Made by a program: the position numbers and the translations under genes
The notes under the pieces: generated by a model
Told to the model about the DNA's origin: nothing
What the model saw: the letters and a program-made list of their open reading frames with translations, nothing else
The model's database searches: none
Shown: positions 53,601 through 62,540 of the stretch, piece after piece
How positions within the stretch are numbered: position 1 is the first letter of the stretch
Layout: each line of letters starts with the position of its first letter
Source: Rugamonas brunnea
Lineage (GTDB): Bacteria > Pseudomonadota > Gammaproteobacteria > Burkholderiales > Burkholderiaceae_D
Assembly: GCF_014042345.1 (NCBI RefSeq)
Contig: NZ_JACEZT010000004.1
Coordinates: 1-64,000, forward strand
Reading direction: 5' to 3'
Length of the DNA stretch: 64,000 bases

Positions 53601-55103
53601 ATGTTGAAAAAACTCGTGCTGTTGCCACTGCTACTGGCGCCGTGGCTGGGCGCCGCGTCGGCCGCGCCGCTCAGCAAGACCGCCACCGGCACGGCGGCCT
53701 ACGCGCTGGCCACCTACCGTGGCGCGCTGATCGATACGCTGGGCCAGCTGGTGCGTTACAACACGGTGGCCGATCCGGCCGTGCCGTTCGAACAGAATCC
53801 GCAGCAGCAGGCGTTCAAGCGCTATCTGCGGGGCGAAGCGCAACGGCTGGGGCTGGACTATCACGACTATGGCCATGTGATGGTGATCGGCCTGGGCAGT
53901 GGCAAGGAGCGGGTCGGCATCATCACGCACGGCGACGTGCAGCCGGTCGATCCGTCCAAGTGGGCCCGCTCGCCGTTCGATCTGGACCGCACCAGCGAGC
54001 CGGGCCGCCTGCTGGGCCGCGGCACCGAGGATGACAAGGGGCCGATCGCCACCGCGCTGTATGCGATGAAGGCCATCAAGGACCGCCAGGTTCACTTGAG
54101 CAAGCGGCTGGAGCTGTACGTGTACATGGCCGAGGAATCGGACTGGGCGCCGTTGCAGGCGTTCCTGAAGGACCACCCGCCGCCGCAGATGAACATCACG
54201 CTCGACTCCGAGTATCCGGCCGTGACGGCCGAAAAAGGGTGGGGTGCGCTCAAGATCAGCATGCCGGCCCAGCCCGCGCCGGCCGTGGATGGCCCCGTGC
54301 TGCAATCGTTCAAGGGCGGCTTTTTCGGCAGCCAGATACCGGAGGATGCCAGCGCCGTGATCGCCCACGCGACGCCGGCGCTGGAAGCGCAGATCCGCGC
54401 GCGCGGTGCCGCCCAGTCCGGCATGCACTACCAGTTCCAATGGCAGGATGATGCGCTGACGGTCACCGCGCGCGGCCTGTCGGCCCATTCGTCCAAGCCC
54501 GAGGCGGGCGTCAACGCCATTAGCATGCTGGCCGACGCGTTGCAGGTGCGTCCGTGGCAGGGCACGGCGCCGGCGGCCATGGTCAGCTTGCTCAACGAGC
54601 TGGTGGGCACCGGCCTGTACGGCGAACGCTTCGGCGCCATCGCCTACCGCGACCCGTTCATGGGGCCGATGACGGTGGCGCCCACCGTGCTCAAGCAGGA
54701 CGAGGCGGGGCTGGAGCTGAACATCAACTTGCGCCGTCCGCGCGGCAAGAGCAAGGAAGAACTGGAAGCCCAGGTACGGCAAGCGTTCGATGGCTGGAAA
54801 GCGGCCCATCTGCCGCAAGCGACGTTGACGGCCGAGATCGGCGACCCGTGGCTGCAGGACAGCGCGCCCCAGCTCGATACGCTGCTGACCGTGTTCGGCC
54901 ATTACACGGGCCAGCGCGATGCCCATCCGGTGGCCATCGGCGGCAGCACCAATTCGCGGCTGTTCCCGCACGCCGTCAGCTTCGGCCCGGCCATGCCGCA
55001 CACGGTCTACACGGGCCACTCCGAGCACGAGTTCATCACGGAAAAGCAGCTGTTGCTGAACTTGCAGATGTACACGACGGCCATGGTGGAAATGGCGCGC
55101 TGA
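53601..55103 (+). CDS. Exported M20-family metallopeptidase (dipeptidase type)
   Basis: A 500-residue zinc peptidase with signal peptide MLKKLVLLPLLLAPWLGAAS to about AAP. Metal ligands and catalytic residues are visible in ITHGDVQPVD, GRGTEDDKGPIA, YMAEESDWAP and GHSEHEFI. A dimerisation domain is inserted between (LTVTARGLSAHSSKPEAGVN). It probably cleaves dipeptides or acylated amino acids in the periplasm. The frame is open farther upstream, but the signal peptide fixes the start. Confidence 0.9.
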   Translation: MLKKLVLLPLLLAPWLGAASAAPLSKTATGTAAYALATYRGALIDTLGQLVRYNTVADPAVPFEQNPQQQAFKRYLRGEAQRLGLDYHDYGHVMVIGLGSGKERVGIITHGDVQPVDPSKWARSPFDLDRTSEPGRLLGRGTEDDKGPIATALYAMKAIKDRQVHLSKRLELYVYMAEESDWAPLQAFLKDHPPPQMNITLDSEYPAVTAEKGWGALKISMPAQPAPAVDGPVLQSFKGGFFGSQIPEDASAVIAHATPALEAQIRARGAAQSGMHYQFQWQDDALTVTARGLSAHSSKPEAGVNAISMLADALQVRPWQGTAPAAMVSLLNELVGTGLYGERFGAIAYRDPFMGPMTVAPTVLKQDEAGLELNINLRRPRGKSKEELEAQVRQAFDGWKAAHLPQATLTAEIGDPWLQDSAPQLDTLLTVFGHYTGQRDAHPVAIGGSTNSRLFPHAVSFGPAMPHTVYTGHSEHEFITEKQLLLNLQMYTTAMVEMAR

Positions 55104-55342
55104 GCCACGCATCCGGCCTGCTGCGCGACGCGCGCGCCCGCACTGGGGCGCGCGTCGCCACGACTGTTTCCCCGTCATGGACAGCGCCATTTTTTTGCTT
55201 CCCCGCGCCAAATAAATGCTGCCAGCAGGCACGCCCTGATTTACCATAGGCAACGGTGATGCCCGTCCTGGGCGCACTTTCTTCCTCGTTAATGTTGATC
55301 AATCCGCCCGCCGCACCGTCCCCGGTCCGGCAAGGGGAACGT

Positions 55343-56374
55343 ATGCGTCTGCCTGTCCTCCGTTTGCTTGCGTTGCGGCCTGTGTTGCCGCGTGTTTTGG
55401 CGCCTGTGTTGCCGCGTGCGTTGCAGCCTGTGTTGCGGCCTGTGCTGCTGTATATGCTGCCAGCCGTACTGAGCCTGTTCTGTGCGGGCACCGCGCGCGC
55501 CGTCGACAGTTTGCCCACGGATGGCGCCGCCATCGCGGGCGCGGCGGCATCGGTGCGCCATGGCGCGCTCTACCGCATCAGTCACGACGGCCATACGGGC
55601 TACCTGTACGGCACCATCCACGTCGGCCAGGGCGACGATACGCTGATGACGCCGGAAGCGGCGCATGCGCTGGCCACGGCCAGCAGCGTCGTGGTCGAAC
55701 TCGACATTCGTTCCAACGATGCCTTCCAGGCGGCGCTGCGCCAGCATGGCATGTACGCGGACGGCGACAGCATCGTCCACCACATCTCGCCGGCCACCTT
55801 GCGCCAGCTGGTGCAGGCACTGGCACGCGCCGGCATGGCGCTGCATGAGGTGGAACGCTACAAGCCCTGGCTGATCGGCAACCTGCTGCAAGGCCTGGAA
55901 CTGGACCGCAACGGCTACCGGCGCAGCGGCGCCGCCGAGTACGTGTTGCTGGCGGCGGCCAAGCAACAGGACAAGAGGGTGCGCGAACTGGAGAGCGCCG
56001 ATTACCAGTTGGCCATCTTCGACACGCTCGACGCCGCGCAGCAGGAGCAGTATTTGCGCGAGAACCTGGCCGACCTCGAAGACGGCAAGGCGCTGCAACG
56101 CTCGCGCGACCTGATCGATGCCTGGCGCGCGGCCGACACGCCGCGCATCGACGCGGCGCTGCATGCGTTCACCGCCGGTTGCTCCGTCAACGCGACCTTC
56201 ATGCAAACGACCTTGCTGGGCAAGCGCAATCCGGAAATGGCCAGCGCCATTGAACGCATCCTGCAGCAGGACCGCGTGGCCTTCGTCGGCGTGGGCCTGC
56301 TGCACCTGGCTGGCGACCAGGGCTTGCCGCAATTGCTCAAGCAACGCGGTTACGCCATCGAACAGTTGTACTAG
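55343..56374 (+). CDS. Exported TraB/GumN family protein
   Basis: A 343-residue protein of the TraB/GumN (PF01963-type) superfamily, related to eukaryotic and bacterial TIKI-like putative metalloproteases. The core motifs are YLYGTIHVGQGD and a C-terminal FVGVGLLHLAGDQGLPQLLK. AAGGGGAAC supports the start MRLPVLRLLALRPVL. The signal region (residues 1-55) is unusually long and carries Pro-Val-Leu repeats (RPVLPRVLAPVLPRALQPVL) from imperfect DNA repeats. Its exact activity is unknown. Confidence 0.88.
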   Translation: MRLPVLRLLALRPVLPRVLAPVLPRALQPVLRPVLLYMLPAVLSLFCAGTARAVDSLPTDGAAIAGAAASVRHGALYRISHDGHTGYLYGTIHVGQGDDTLMTPEAAHALATASSVVVELDIRSNDAFQAALRQHGMYADGDSIVHHISPATLRQLVQALARAGMALHEVERYKPWLIGNLLQGLELDRNGYRRSGAAEYVLLAAAKQQDKRVRELESADYQLAIFDTLDAAQQEQYLRENLADLEDGKALQRSRDLIDAWRAADTPRIDAALHAFTAGCSVNATFMQTTLLGKRNPEMASAIERILQQDRVAFVGVGLLHLAGDQGLPQLLKQRGYAIEQLY

Positions 56375-56420
56375 GCGCGTCGCCTGGCCCCGGCCCGCGT
56401 GCGGGTGGCGCCGCGCGTTG

Positions 56421-56927
56421 TCAGTAGCGCTGCACGGTGCCGTTGCTGTAGCGGATACGGTCACCCACCTGGTAAGTGGGCATGGTATCCACCACGACCG
56501 TTTGTTCCGTGCCATCGTCGAGCTTGATTTTGACGCGGTAGACCTTGTCCGTGGGGGCGCCCATGGTGCCGCCCGCAGCTGCCGCGCCAACGGCGCCCAC
56601 GCCCACGTCCTGGCGCATCACCTGGTCGATCGTCTGCACCACGCCGTAGGAAGTCTGCGCCGTGGCCGAGCTGCCGCCCGTTGCACTGGTGGCGGACGCG
56701 CCGCTGCCGGTGGTGGCGGCCGTGTTGCCGCTGCTGCTCATGTTGCCCGTCGTTTCGTTGCTGTTGCCATAGTTGCTGCCTGTGTTGTTGCCCGTGCTGC
56801 CCGTGCTGCCATAGCTGCTGCTGGTGCTGCCTTCCGTTGAGCTCATGCGGTTGCTGTCGGTGCTGCTGCAGGCAGCCAGCAGCACGCACACGGCGCCCAT
56901 CCAGCGTATCGGTGATTTGTTGTTCAT
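56421..56927 (-). CDS. Lipoprotein with Ser/Gly/Asn-rich linker
   Basis: A 168-residue protein. CVLLAACSSTDS contains a clear lipobox with the Cys at residue 19. A low-complexity Ser/Thr/Gly/Asn stretch (about 25-85) follows, then a small domain with a glycine-zipper-like run (VGVGAVGAAAAGG) and a beta-rich end (DKVYRVKIKLDDGTEQTVVV; YQVGDRIRYSNGTVQRY) resembling the C-terminus of SlyB/YcfJ-like outer-membrane lipoproteins. AAGGAGAAC precedes the ATG. Likely an envelope protein. Confidence 0.8.
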   Translation of the reverse strand: MNNKSPIRWMGAVCVLLAACSSTDSNRMSSTEGSTSSSYGSTGSTGNNTGSNYGNSNETTGNMSSSGNTAATTGSGASATSATGGSSATAQTSYGVVQTIDQVMRQDVGVGAVGAAAAGGTMGAPTDKVYRVKIKLDDGTEQTVVVDTMPTYQVGDRIRYSNGTVQRY

Positions 56928-57210
56928 GCTGTTCTCCTTGTGGGGTGTCGACGCCCCGTGGTGCCGGGGCGGCATGGCAAGCCCGCCATTGCGATGGGCC
57001 GCCAACGTAAGAGTGGCCATGTCGTCATTCGTTCGGCGCGCAATCGTGCGTATTGAGCGGGATCAAATCCAAGGTTGGCCAGCTTGTATCTGGCACAAAT
57101 GATTGTCTGAAAATCATCTTCATTCCCCCGGCGAAAGAGTTGATGCATCTCAAAAGAATGCCGTCGCGGACACGTGATAATCGCTGGGTAGCCATTCACA
57201 GGACATCCCA

Positions 57211-57519
57211 ATGTTGACACGCGCGACAGATAATATTATTGAAGAATTAATTGATGCGACGTATGGCGACCCGGCGGACGTCCGCCAGCGGCATGTGTTC
57301 GCCCATGCCTTGCACGGGCTGGTGCGGCTGGCCAAATCGGAGCAGTTGCTGGATATGCGCCTGGACGTGGCGCGTGCCACGTCGCCCGTACCCGGCCACA
57401 GCAGCCGGCATCAGGCGCGCGCGTTGTTACGCAAGATCGGCATGGAACTGGCGCGCGACGCGGAGGGCGGCGCGGCTGGCCGGCCCGATACCCTGCACGG
57501 GGGGCTGGAAGACCGTTGA
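57211..57519 (+). CDS. Hypothetical 102-aa cytoplasmic protein
   Basis: CAGGA precedes the ATG. The product (MLTRATDNIIEELIDATYGD, then HVFAHALHGLVRLAKSEQLL) is largely helical, with no signal or membrane segment, and slightly basic. It is divergent from the lipoprotein gene and convergent with the VanZ-like gene. No family recognised. Confidence 0.6.
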   Translation: MLTRATDNIIEELIDATYGDPADVRQRHVFAHALHGLVRLAKSEQLLDMRLDVARATSPVPGHSSRHQARALLRKIGMELARDAEGGAAGRPDTLHGGLEDR

Positions 57520-57534
57520 GGGTGTGCGGCCGGG

Positions 57535-57936
57535 TCAGCCGGCCAGCGGCGCCTTGCGGCGGCGCCACAGCAGCCACAGCACGCTGGCGGCCACCACGGC
57601 GGCCGTGCAATCAACCAGCCAGTCCGACACGGCCGCATGGCGGTAGGGGAAGAAACTCTGCACGGTCTCATCGAGCGCGCCCATGGCGGCGATGGTGAAC
57701 ACGGCCTTGGCGGCGCGCGCCGTGATTCCGCCCGTGCCACCCGTGAACAGCAGGAAGGTCAGGCCGGCGTAGGCACAGGAATGCAGCACCACGCCGGACG
57801 CCACTTCGCCGATATCGCTGCGCGCACCCGGAATCGAACCCAGCACCAGGATCAGCACGTAAAGGACGATGGCGCTCCAGTAGCGCAGGCGCGCGTGCGA
57901 GTCGGTCAGGAAAATCTGGTGGAGCAGGGCGGGCAT
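57535..57936 (-). CDS. VanZ-like membrane protein
   Basis: A 133-residue inner-membrane protein with three to four helices. YWSAIVLYVLILVLGSIPGA, HSCAYAGLTFLLF and DETVQSFFPYRHAAVSDWLV follow the VanZ-like family pattern (the D-E-x-x-Q and R-x-x-x-x-x-D-W positions). The family includes a teicoplanin-resistance protein but most members are of unknown function. The start MPALLHQIFL gives usual length. A terminator-like hairpin lies just upstream, so expression may be attenuated. Confidence 0.82.
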   Translation of the reverse strand: MPALLHQIFLTDSHARLRYWSAIVLYVLILVLGSIPGARSDIGEVASGVVLHSCAYAGLTFLLFTGGTGGITARAAKAVFTIAAMGALDETVQSFFPYRHAAVSDWLVDCTAAVVAASVLWLLWRRRKAPLAG

Positions 57937-57983
57937 GGGCTGGGCCTGGGAAAAATGATGGGAAAGATACCACGTCCCCGATG

Positions 57984-58011
57984 AAAAAAAAGCCCGCTGG
58001 TCAAAGCGGGC
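57984..58011 (-). terminator. Intrinsic terminator (minus strand), proximal copy
   Basis: GCCCGC (57992-57997) and GCGGGC (58006-58011) flank loop TGGTCAAA, preceded on the plus strand by eight A residues that become the U-run in a minus-strand transcript. It lies upstream of the VanZ-like ATG and is nearly the same as the element at 58210. Confidence 0.75.
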
Positions 58012-58209
58012 GCAAAAAACCCATGCGGGCCAAGAGAGGTGTGGCGGGCGCAGCCAGCGGCCTGCGCCTGGAATCCGGAGGTGGCGCGCCGGAACCGGTC
58101 CGGCGCGCCTGGCTGCAATCATGCGTATCGGTTGCATGTATTGCAGATGTGGCCAGTATAGGGAGGCAATATGACGCGGGCATGACAGCGCGCAACAAAA
58201 ATCGGCGCG
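58012..58209 (-). ncRNA. Candidate small RNA between tandem terminators
   Basis: On the minus strand a TATACT -10 box (58160 down to 58155) lies inside the interval between two near-identical terminators. A transcript starting near 58148 and ending at the proximal terminator would be about 165 nucleotides and include a strong hairpin at 58083-58109 (GGCGCGCCGGA pairing with TCCGGCGCGCC). No good -35 box was seen. It could equally be the attenuated leader of the VanZ-like gene. Confidence 0.3.
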
Positions 58210-58240
58210 AAAAAAAAAGCCCGCTGATGAAAGCGGGCTT
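58210..58240 (-). terminator. Intrinsic terminator of the SDR gene (minus strand), distal copy
   Basis: AAGCCCGC (58217-58224) pairs with GCGGGCTT (58233-58240); nine A residues on the plus strand give a U-run after the hairpin in the minus-strand transcript. Located about 120 bases downstream of the SDR stop codon. Confidence 0.8.
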
Positions 58241-58362
58241 AAAACTATTTTCTTGGAGGAGAATAGTGGAGACAGGTGTAATTATGCTGCGATGCGTTAT
58301 ATATGTCTAATTGTCGTTTCGGATACCAGTCATGCCTTTGAGTTATATCTCCTCGGAAACAC

Positions 58363-59127
58363 TCAATCCTTGACGGGAACGGTGTAATTCAGCGCCAGCC
58401 GGCCGCCATCGACGAACAGGGTCTGGCCCGTCATGTAGCTGGCGTCGTCGCTGGCCAGGAAGGCGGCGATGGACGCCACTTCCTCGGGTTCGCCGCAGCG
58501 GCCCATGGGCGTGCGCGACAGGATGGTGTGGCGCGCTTCCGGGCTGCCCAGCACGGCTTTCTTGGCCAGTTCGGTCAAAATGGTGCCGGGGCCGATGCCG
58601 TTCACGCGTACGCCGTGCGGCGCCAGGTTGAGCGCCATCACCTTGGTCAGCTGGTTGATGCCGCCCTTGGAAACGACGTAGGGCACCTGGTTGGGAATGG
58701 CCAGTTCCGAGTTGACGCTGGACATGTTGATGATGCAGCCACTGTGGCGCTTGACCATTTCGCGCGCCACGGCCTGTCCGCACAGGAACATGGATTTGAG
58801 ATTGATGCGCAGCACGCGGTCGAAATCCTCCTCGGTCAGGTCGAGGAAGTCGGCGGCGTGGGTGACGCCGGCGTTGTTGACCAGGATGTCGATCTGGCCG
58901 AACGCGGCCAGGGTGGCGGCCACCAGCGCGTCCACGTCGGCTTTCTGGCTGACGTCGGCGGCGAAGAAGCGGGCCTGCGCACCCAGCGCGGCGGCCGCTT
59001 GGGCGCCGTCGGGCTTGATGTCGACCAGCATGACCTTGGCCCCTTCGGCCACCAGGCGTTGGGCGCACGCCAGGCCGATGCCTTGGGTGGCGCCAGTCAC
59101 AATCGCAACTTTGTTTGTCAGTTTCAT
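58363..59127 (-). CDS. Short-chain dehydrogenase/reductase
   Basis: A 254-residue cytoplasmic oxidoreductase of the classical SDR family. The NAD(P)-binding TGATQGIG lies near residue 11; NNAG, the catalytic Ser in NMSSVNSEL and YVVSK (Tyr and Lys) are intact, and DGG near the C-terminus is typical. Asp in VMLVDIKPDG after beta-strand 2 suggests NAD rather than NADP. The start MKLTNKVAIVTG follows GGAAACGAG; an ATG 15 bases upstream is possible. Substrate not predictable. Confidence 0.92.
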   Translation of the reverse strand: MKLTNKVAIVTGATQGIGLACAQRLVAEGAKVMLVDIKPDGAQAAAALGAQARFFAADVSQKADVDALVAATLAAFGQIDILVNNAGVTHAADFLDLTEEDFDRVLRINLKSMFLCGQAVAREMVKRHSGCIINMSSVNSELAIPNQVPYVVSKGGINQLTKVMALNLAPHGVRVNGIGPGTILTELAKKAVLGSPEARHTILSRTPMGRCGEPEEVASIAAFLASDDASYMTGQTLFVDGGRLALNYTVPVKD

Positions 59128-59280
59128 TGGGCTCGTTTCCATGCTGAAGGTTGAGGGCGCTTGTGGCGCCCGGACGGGGAGGGTGTAGCGGATTTTACTC
59201 CACCGTGGCGGCCGTTTTCGCGCGGGCTGCGGGTGGCCGCGTTACAATTGAGGGTTTGCAATCGAATAAAGGGCCCTGTC

Positions 59281-60105
59281 GTGAATTTCATCAATAAATT
59301 ATCCGCCGCCTGGACGGCCAACGACTCCCTGCTGTGCGTGGGCCTCGATCCCGACATGGCCAAACTGCCGGCCCAGTTCCAGTCTGCGCCGGACGGCATC
59401 TACCAGTTCTGCCGCGAGATTATCGACGCCACCGCCGACCTGGCCTGCTCGTTCAAGCCGCAGATCGCCTACTTCGCGGCGCTGGGCGCCGAGCAGCAAC
59501 TGGAACAGATCTGCGCCTATGCGCGCGCCAACTATCCGCACATTCCGCTGATCCTGGACGCCAAGCGGGGCGACATCGGCGCCACCGCGCGCCAGTACGC
59601 GCGCGAAGCGTTCGACCGCTACGGCGCCGACGCCGTCACCGTCAATCCCTACATGGGTTCCGATTCGGTCGAGCCTTACATGGAGTGGAGCGAGCGTGGC
59701 GTCATCATCCTGTGCCGCACCTCCAACCCGGGCGGCTCGGACCTGCAATTTTTGAACGTGGACGGCAAACCGCTGTACCAGCATGTGGCGCGCCTGGTGG
59801 CCGAAAAGTGGAACAGCAACGGCCAGTGCGCGCTGGTGGTGGGCGCCACGTTCCCGGAGGAACTGGCCCAGGTGCGCGCCATCGTTGGCGACATGCCGCT
59901 GCTGGTGCCGGGTATCGGCGCACAGGGCGGCGATATCGCGGCCACCGTGCGTTCGGGCCGTACGGCCAGCGGCCACGGCATGATGATCAATTCCTCGCGC
60001 GCGATCCTGTACGCACCGCAGCAGGCCGGTGAGGATTTCGCCGCCGCCGCCCGCCGCGTGGCGCTGGAAACGCGCGACGCCATCAATCAGTACCGCGCCG
60101 GCTGA
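59281..60105 (+). CDS. pyrF: Orotidine 5'-phosphate decarboxylase (type 2)
   Basis: A 274-residue enzyme for the last step of UMP synthesis (OMP to UMP and CO2). It is the longer bacterial type-2 form. The catalytic segment [18 protein letters not shown] (about 91-108) has the Asp-Lys-Asp set, and DPDMAKLP near the start plus GAQGGD near the C-terminus bind phosphate. The start is GTG at 59281 (GTGAATTTCATC), preceded by AAAGGG; no suitable ATG lies nearby. Housekeeping gene. Confidence 0.95.
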   Translation: MNFINKLSAAWTANDSLLCVGLDPDMAKLPAQFQSAPDGIYQFCREIIDATADLACSFKPQIAYFAALGAEQQLEQICAYARANYPHIPLILDAKRGDIGATARQYAREAFDRYGADAVTVNPYMGSDSVEPYMEWSERGVIILCRTSNPGGSDLQFLNVDGKPLYQHVARLVAEKWNSNGQCALVVGATFPEELAQVRAIVGDMPLLVPGIGAQGGDIAATVRSGRTASGHGMMINSSRAILYAPQQAGEDFAAAARRVALETRDAINQYRAG

Positions 60106-60115
60106 GGCGTATCTC

Positions 60116-60158
60116 CAGGGGCAGACCCCGGCGCCAAGGCGGGGAGTCTGACCCTCTG
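60116..60158. repeat. GGGTCAGAC-type inverted repeat between convergent genes
   Basis: CAGGGGCAGACCCCGGCGCC (60116-60135) pairs imperfectly with the complementary arm at 60138-60158 (starts GGCGGGGAGTCTGAC) around an AA loop. It resembles, in composition and GGGTCAGAC/CCC core, the longer palindrome at 63614, so it may be a decayed copy of the same repeat family acting as a bidirectional terminator. Confidence 0.5.
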
Positions 60159-60172
60159 CGCTGCGCCGAAGG

Positions 60173-61618
60173 TCAGTAGCGCGCCGGCGCCACCATCTCC
60201 GCGTAGTCGTACAACTCGCCCAGGATGTGCTCGCCGCGCTCGTCGGCCGTTTCCTGCAACTGGTCGATCTCGGTGAACAACTGGTCCACCGTGCGGGCGC
60301 CGGCTTCGCCATCGAACAGGCGGGCCGCGCGGTGTTGTTCCCAGTGCTCCATTTCCGCCGCCGACAGCGTCTCGGGGAAGTTGCGGGCGCGGTAGCGGAA
60401 CAGCAGTTCGGTCAGCCGCGCGTCGTCGAACACGGGCGACAGCGTGGCCAGTCGGGCCGGGCTTTCCTTGCGCAGCGATTCGAGCAGGCGGCGGTCGCCC
60501 GTGCCCACGAAGCCGTTGTACAAATCCTCGTCCACGTCCAGCGCGGGCACGCCGGGCCGGTGGAATACCTCGGCCCAGATGGCCGCCATGTCCGGCGCTG
60601 CCGCCGCCAGCGCGGCGTTGGCGCGGCATTGCTCGACGTCGATGCCCCAGCGCGCGGCCATGGCCGGCGACAGCGTTTTCAGGTTGGACACCAGCATCGG
60701 CGATTTGTTCAGGTGGATGCTCTTGATCGGCAGGCGCGTCATGCCTTCCGGCAGCGCGTCGGCCTTGCTGAACAGGCGCAGCCGTATCGTGTCGGCGTCC
60801 AGCTTGGCCAGCTCGCGCGGGTCGTAGCTGCAATCCCACACGATCACTTCATTCTTGTTGGTCGGATGGACGCCCAGTGGCCAGACGATGCCCAGGCAGC
60901 CGCGTTCGGCCGGGAACATGCCCGATACGTGCAGGAACGGCGCGCGCAGCGCGGGCGCCAGGTGCATGCCGATCTCGTCGGCCACGCGGTCCTTCTTGTG
61001 CAGCGCGAAGCAGAAGTCGAACAGCTTCGGTTGCTTCTGCTTGATCAGGCGGGCCAGCGCGATGGTGGCGCGCACGTCCGACAGCGCGTCGTGCGCGGCC
61101 TCGTGCAGCAGGCCGTTGGCGGCGGCCAGGTGTTCCAGGCGGAAGCTGGGCTTGCCGTCCTCGCGCGTTGGCCATTCGATGCCTTCCGGGCGCAGCGCAT
61201 AGGTCATGCGCACCACGTCCAGCAAGTCCCAGCGGCCGCACTGGTTCTGCCATTCGCGCGCGTAGGGATCGATCAGGTTGCGCCAGAACATGAAGCGCGT
61301 GATCTCATCATCAAAACGGATGGTGTTGTAGCCCACGCCCACCGTGCCCGGCTTGGAGAATGCCTGCTCGATGGTGGCCGCGAACTGGTGCTCCGGCACG
61401 CCCCATTCCAGGCACTGCTGCGGCGTGATGCCGGTGATCAGGCACGATTGCGGGTCGGGCAGGAAATCGTTGGCCGGCTTGCAGTACAGCATGATCGGCT
61501 CGCCGATCTCGTTCAGGTCGGCGTCGGTGCGGATGGCGGCGAACTGGGCGGGGCGGTCGCGGCGCGCCTGCGCGCCGAAGGTTTCATAGTCGTGCCAGAG
61601 GAAAGTGTGGGAAGTCAT
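60173..61618 (-). CDS. sbcB: Exodeoxyribonuclease I
   Basis: A 481-residue 3'-5' single-strand DNA exonuclease of the DEDDh class acting in recombination and mismatch repair. The first motif is FLWHDYETFGAQARRDRPAQ; further motifs VGYNTIRFDDEITRFMFWRN and AAHDALSDVRATIALARLI (the DEDDh His/Asp) are visible. SH3-like and C-terminal helical domains follow at normal family length. The start MTSHTFLWHDYETFG is chosen over a longer upstream frame. Confidence 0.95.
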   Translation of the reverse strand: MTSHTFLWHDYETFGAQARRDRPAQFAAIRTDADLNEIGEPIMLYCKPANDFLPDPQSCLITGITPQQCLEWGVPEHQFAATIEQAFSKPGTVGVGYNTIRFDDEITRFMFWRNLIDPYAREWQNQCGRWDLLDVVRMTYALRPEGIEWPTREDGKPSFRLEHLAAANGLLHEAAHDALSDVRATIALARLIKQKQPKLFDFCFALHKKDRVADEIGMHLAPALRAPFLHVSGMFPAERGCLGIVWPLGVHPTNKNEVIVWDCSYDPRELAKLDADTIRLRLFSKADALPEGMTRLPIKSIHLNKSPMLVSNLKTLSPAMAARWGIDVEQCRANAALAAAAPDMAAIWAEVFHRPGVPALDVDEDLYNGFVGTGDRRLLESLRKESPARLATLSPVFDDARLTELLFRYRARNFPETLSAAEMEHWEQHRAARLFDGEAGARTVDQLFTEIDQLQETADERGEHILGELYDYAEMVAPARY

Positions 61619-61801
61619 AGAATTGTCAAAAATACTGCAGTTTTCTGGCCGCGGGCCGATAGTATAAGGTGGGAGACCAGGCCGAGTCCGTGCGCGCCCC
61701 GGCAGCGCCGCACACAACTGGTTTGCCCCGGGGCTGGCGGCATGGCCGCTGGCCGCGCGCTGAGCAAGTTTGTCCAATATGCTGGGGCAAGGAGCACCAT
61801 C

Positions 61802-62536
61802 ATGTCAAATCACGTTTCCGTCAACGCCACCGTGGCGGCGCCGAGCGCGCCAGTGAACGTGGCGGCCAGCCAGCAGACGGGCGAGGCCGGACCGGCGCCG
61901 GCCGCCCAGGCCAAGCTGCAGTTGAATGCCTCCATCGTGCAGGCCTCGCTGACGGTGTCGATCGGCGCCCAGGACGATCCGCTGGCGTTGCTGCTGAAGT
62001 CGGCGCTGACCGGCATCAACGAAGCGTTGCGCGGGCAGTTCGGCGAGAACGCGATCCAGAACGCCATGTCGCAGGACAATACGCCGGAGGGCACGGCGGG
62101 GCGCATCGTGTCGCTGTCCACGGCGTTCTATGGCGCTTACCAGAAGCAGCATGCGGGCGAAGACCCGGAGCAGATGCTGAGCAATTTCATGGCTACCATC
62201 AAGGGCGGAATGGAGCAGGGCTTCAAGGAGGCGCGCGATATTCTTACCGGCCTGAACGTGCTGAACGGCGACATCGCCGGCAACGTGGACAAGACCTACG
62301 AACTGGTGCAGAAGGGCTACGCGGACTTCGAGGCGGCGCAGCGCAAGGCGGCCAGCGTCGCTGCATCGCCGGCTCCCGCGGATGCCGCATCCGCAGCGGG
62401 CACAGCTGGAGCAGGCATCTCTGCGCCAGCCACCTCCACGCCCGCCACGCCGGCAGCGGTGGCGGTTACTCACACGGCGTCCGTGTCGGCCCAGGCCTCG
62501 GTGGTGGCCACGCCGGCGGCCGGCGGCCGCGCGTGA
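61802..62536 (+). CDS. DUF5610 family protein
   Basis: A 244-residue protein without a signal peptide. AAGGAGCACCATC lies ahead of the ATG. After a low-complexity N-terminus (about 40 residues) comes a helical domain (DPLALLLKSALTGINEALRG; EQMLSNFMATIKGGMEQGFK; QKGYADFEAAQRKA) typical of DUF5610, seen in some flagellar/chemotaxis-rich betaproteobacteria, and an Ala/Pro/Thr-rich tail. The function is unknown. A very long open frame extends upstream, but that part is antisense to sbcB. Confidence 0.8.
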   Translation: MSNHVSVNATVAAPSAPVNVAASQQTGEAGPAPAAQAKLQLNASIVQASLTVSIGAQDDPLALLLKSALTGINEALRGQFGENAIQNAMSQDNTPEGTAGRIVSLSTAFYGAYQKQHAGEDPEQMLSNFMATIKGGMEQGFKEARDILTGLNVLNGDIAGNVDKTYELVQKGYADFEAAQRKAASVAASPAPADAASAAGTAGAGISAPATSTPATPAAVAVTHTASVSAQASVVATPAAGGRA

Positions 62537-62540
62537 ACTG

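Noticed and set aside
60227-61801. Upstream extension of the DUF5610 gene
   Set aside because: The extension is antisense to sbcB; a good ribosome-binding site lies before the ATG at 61802.
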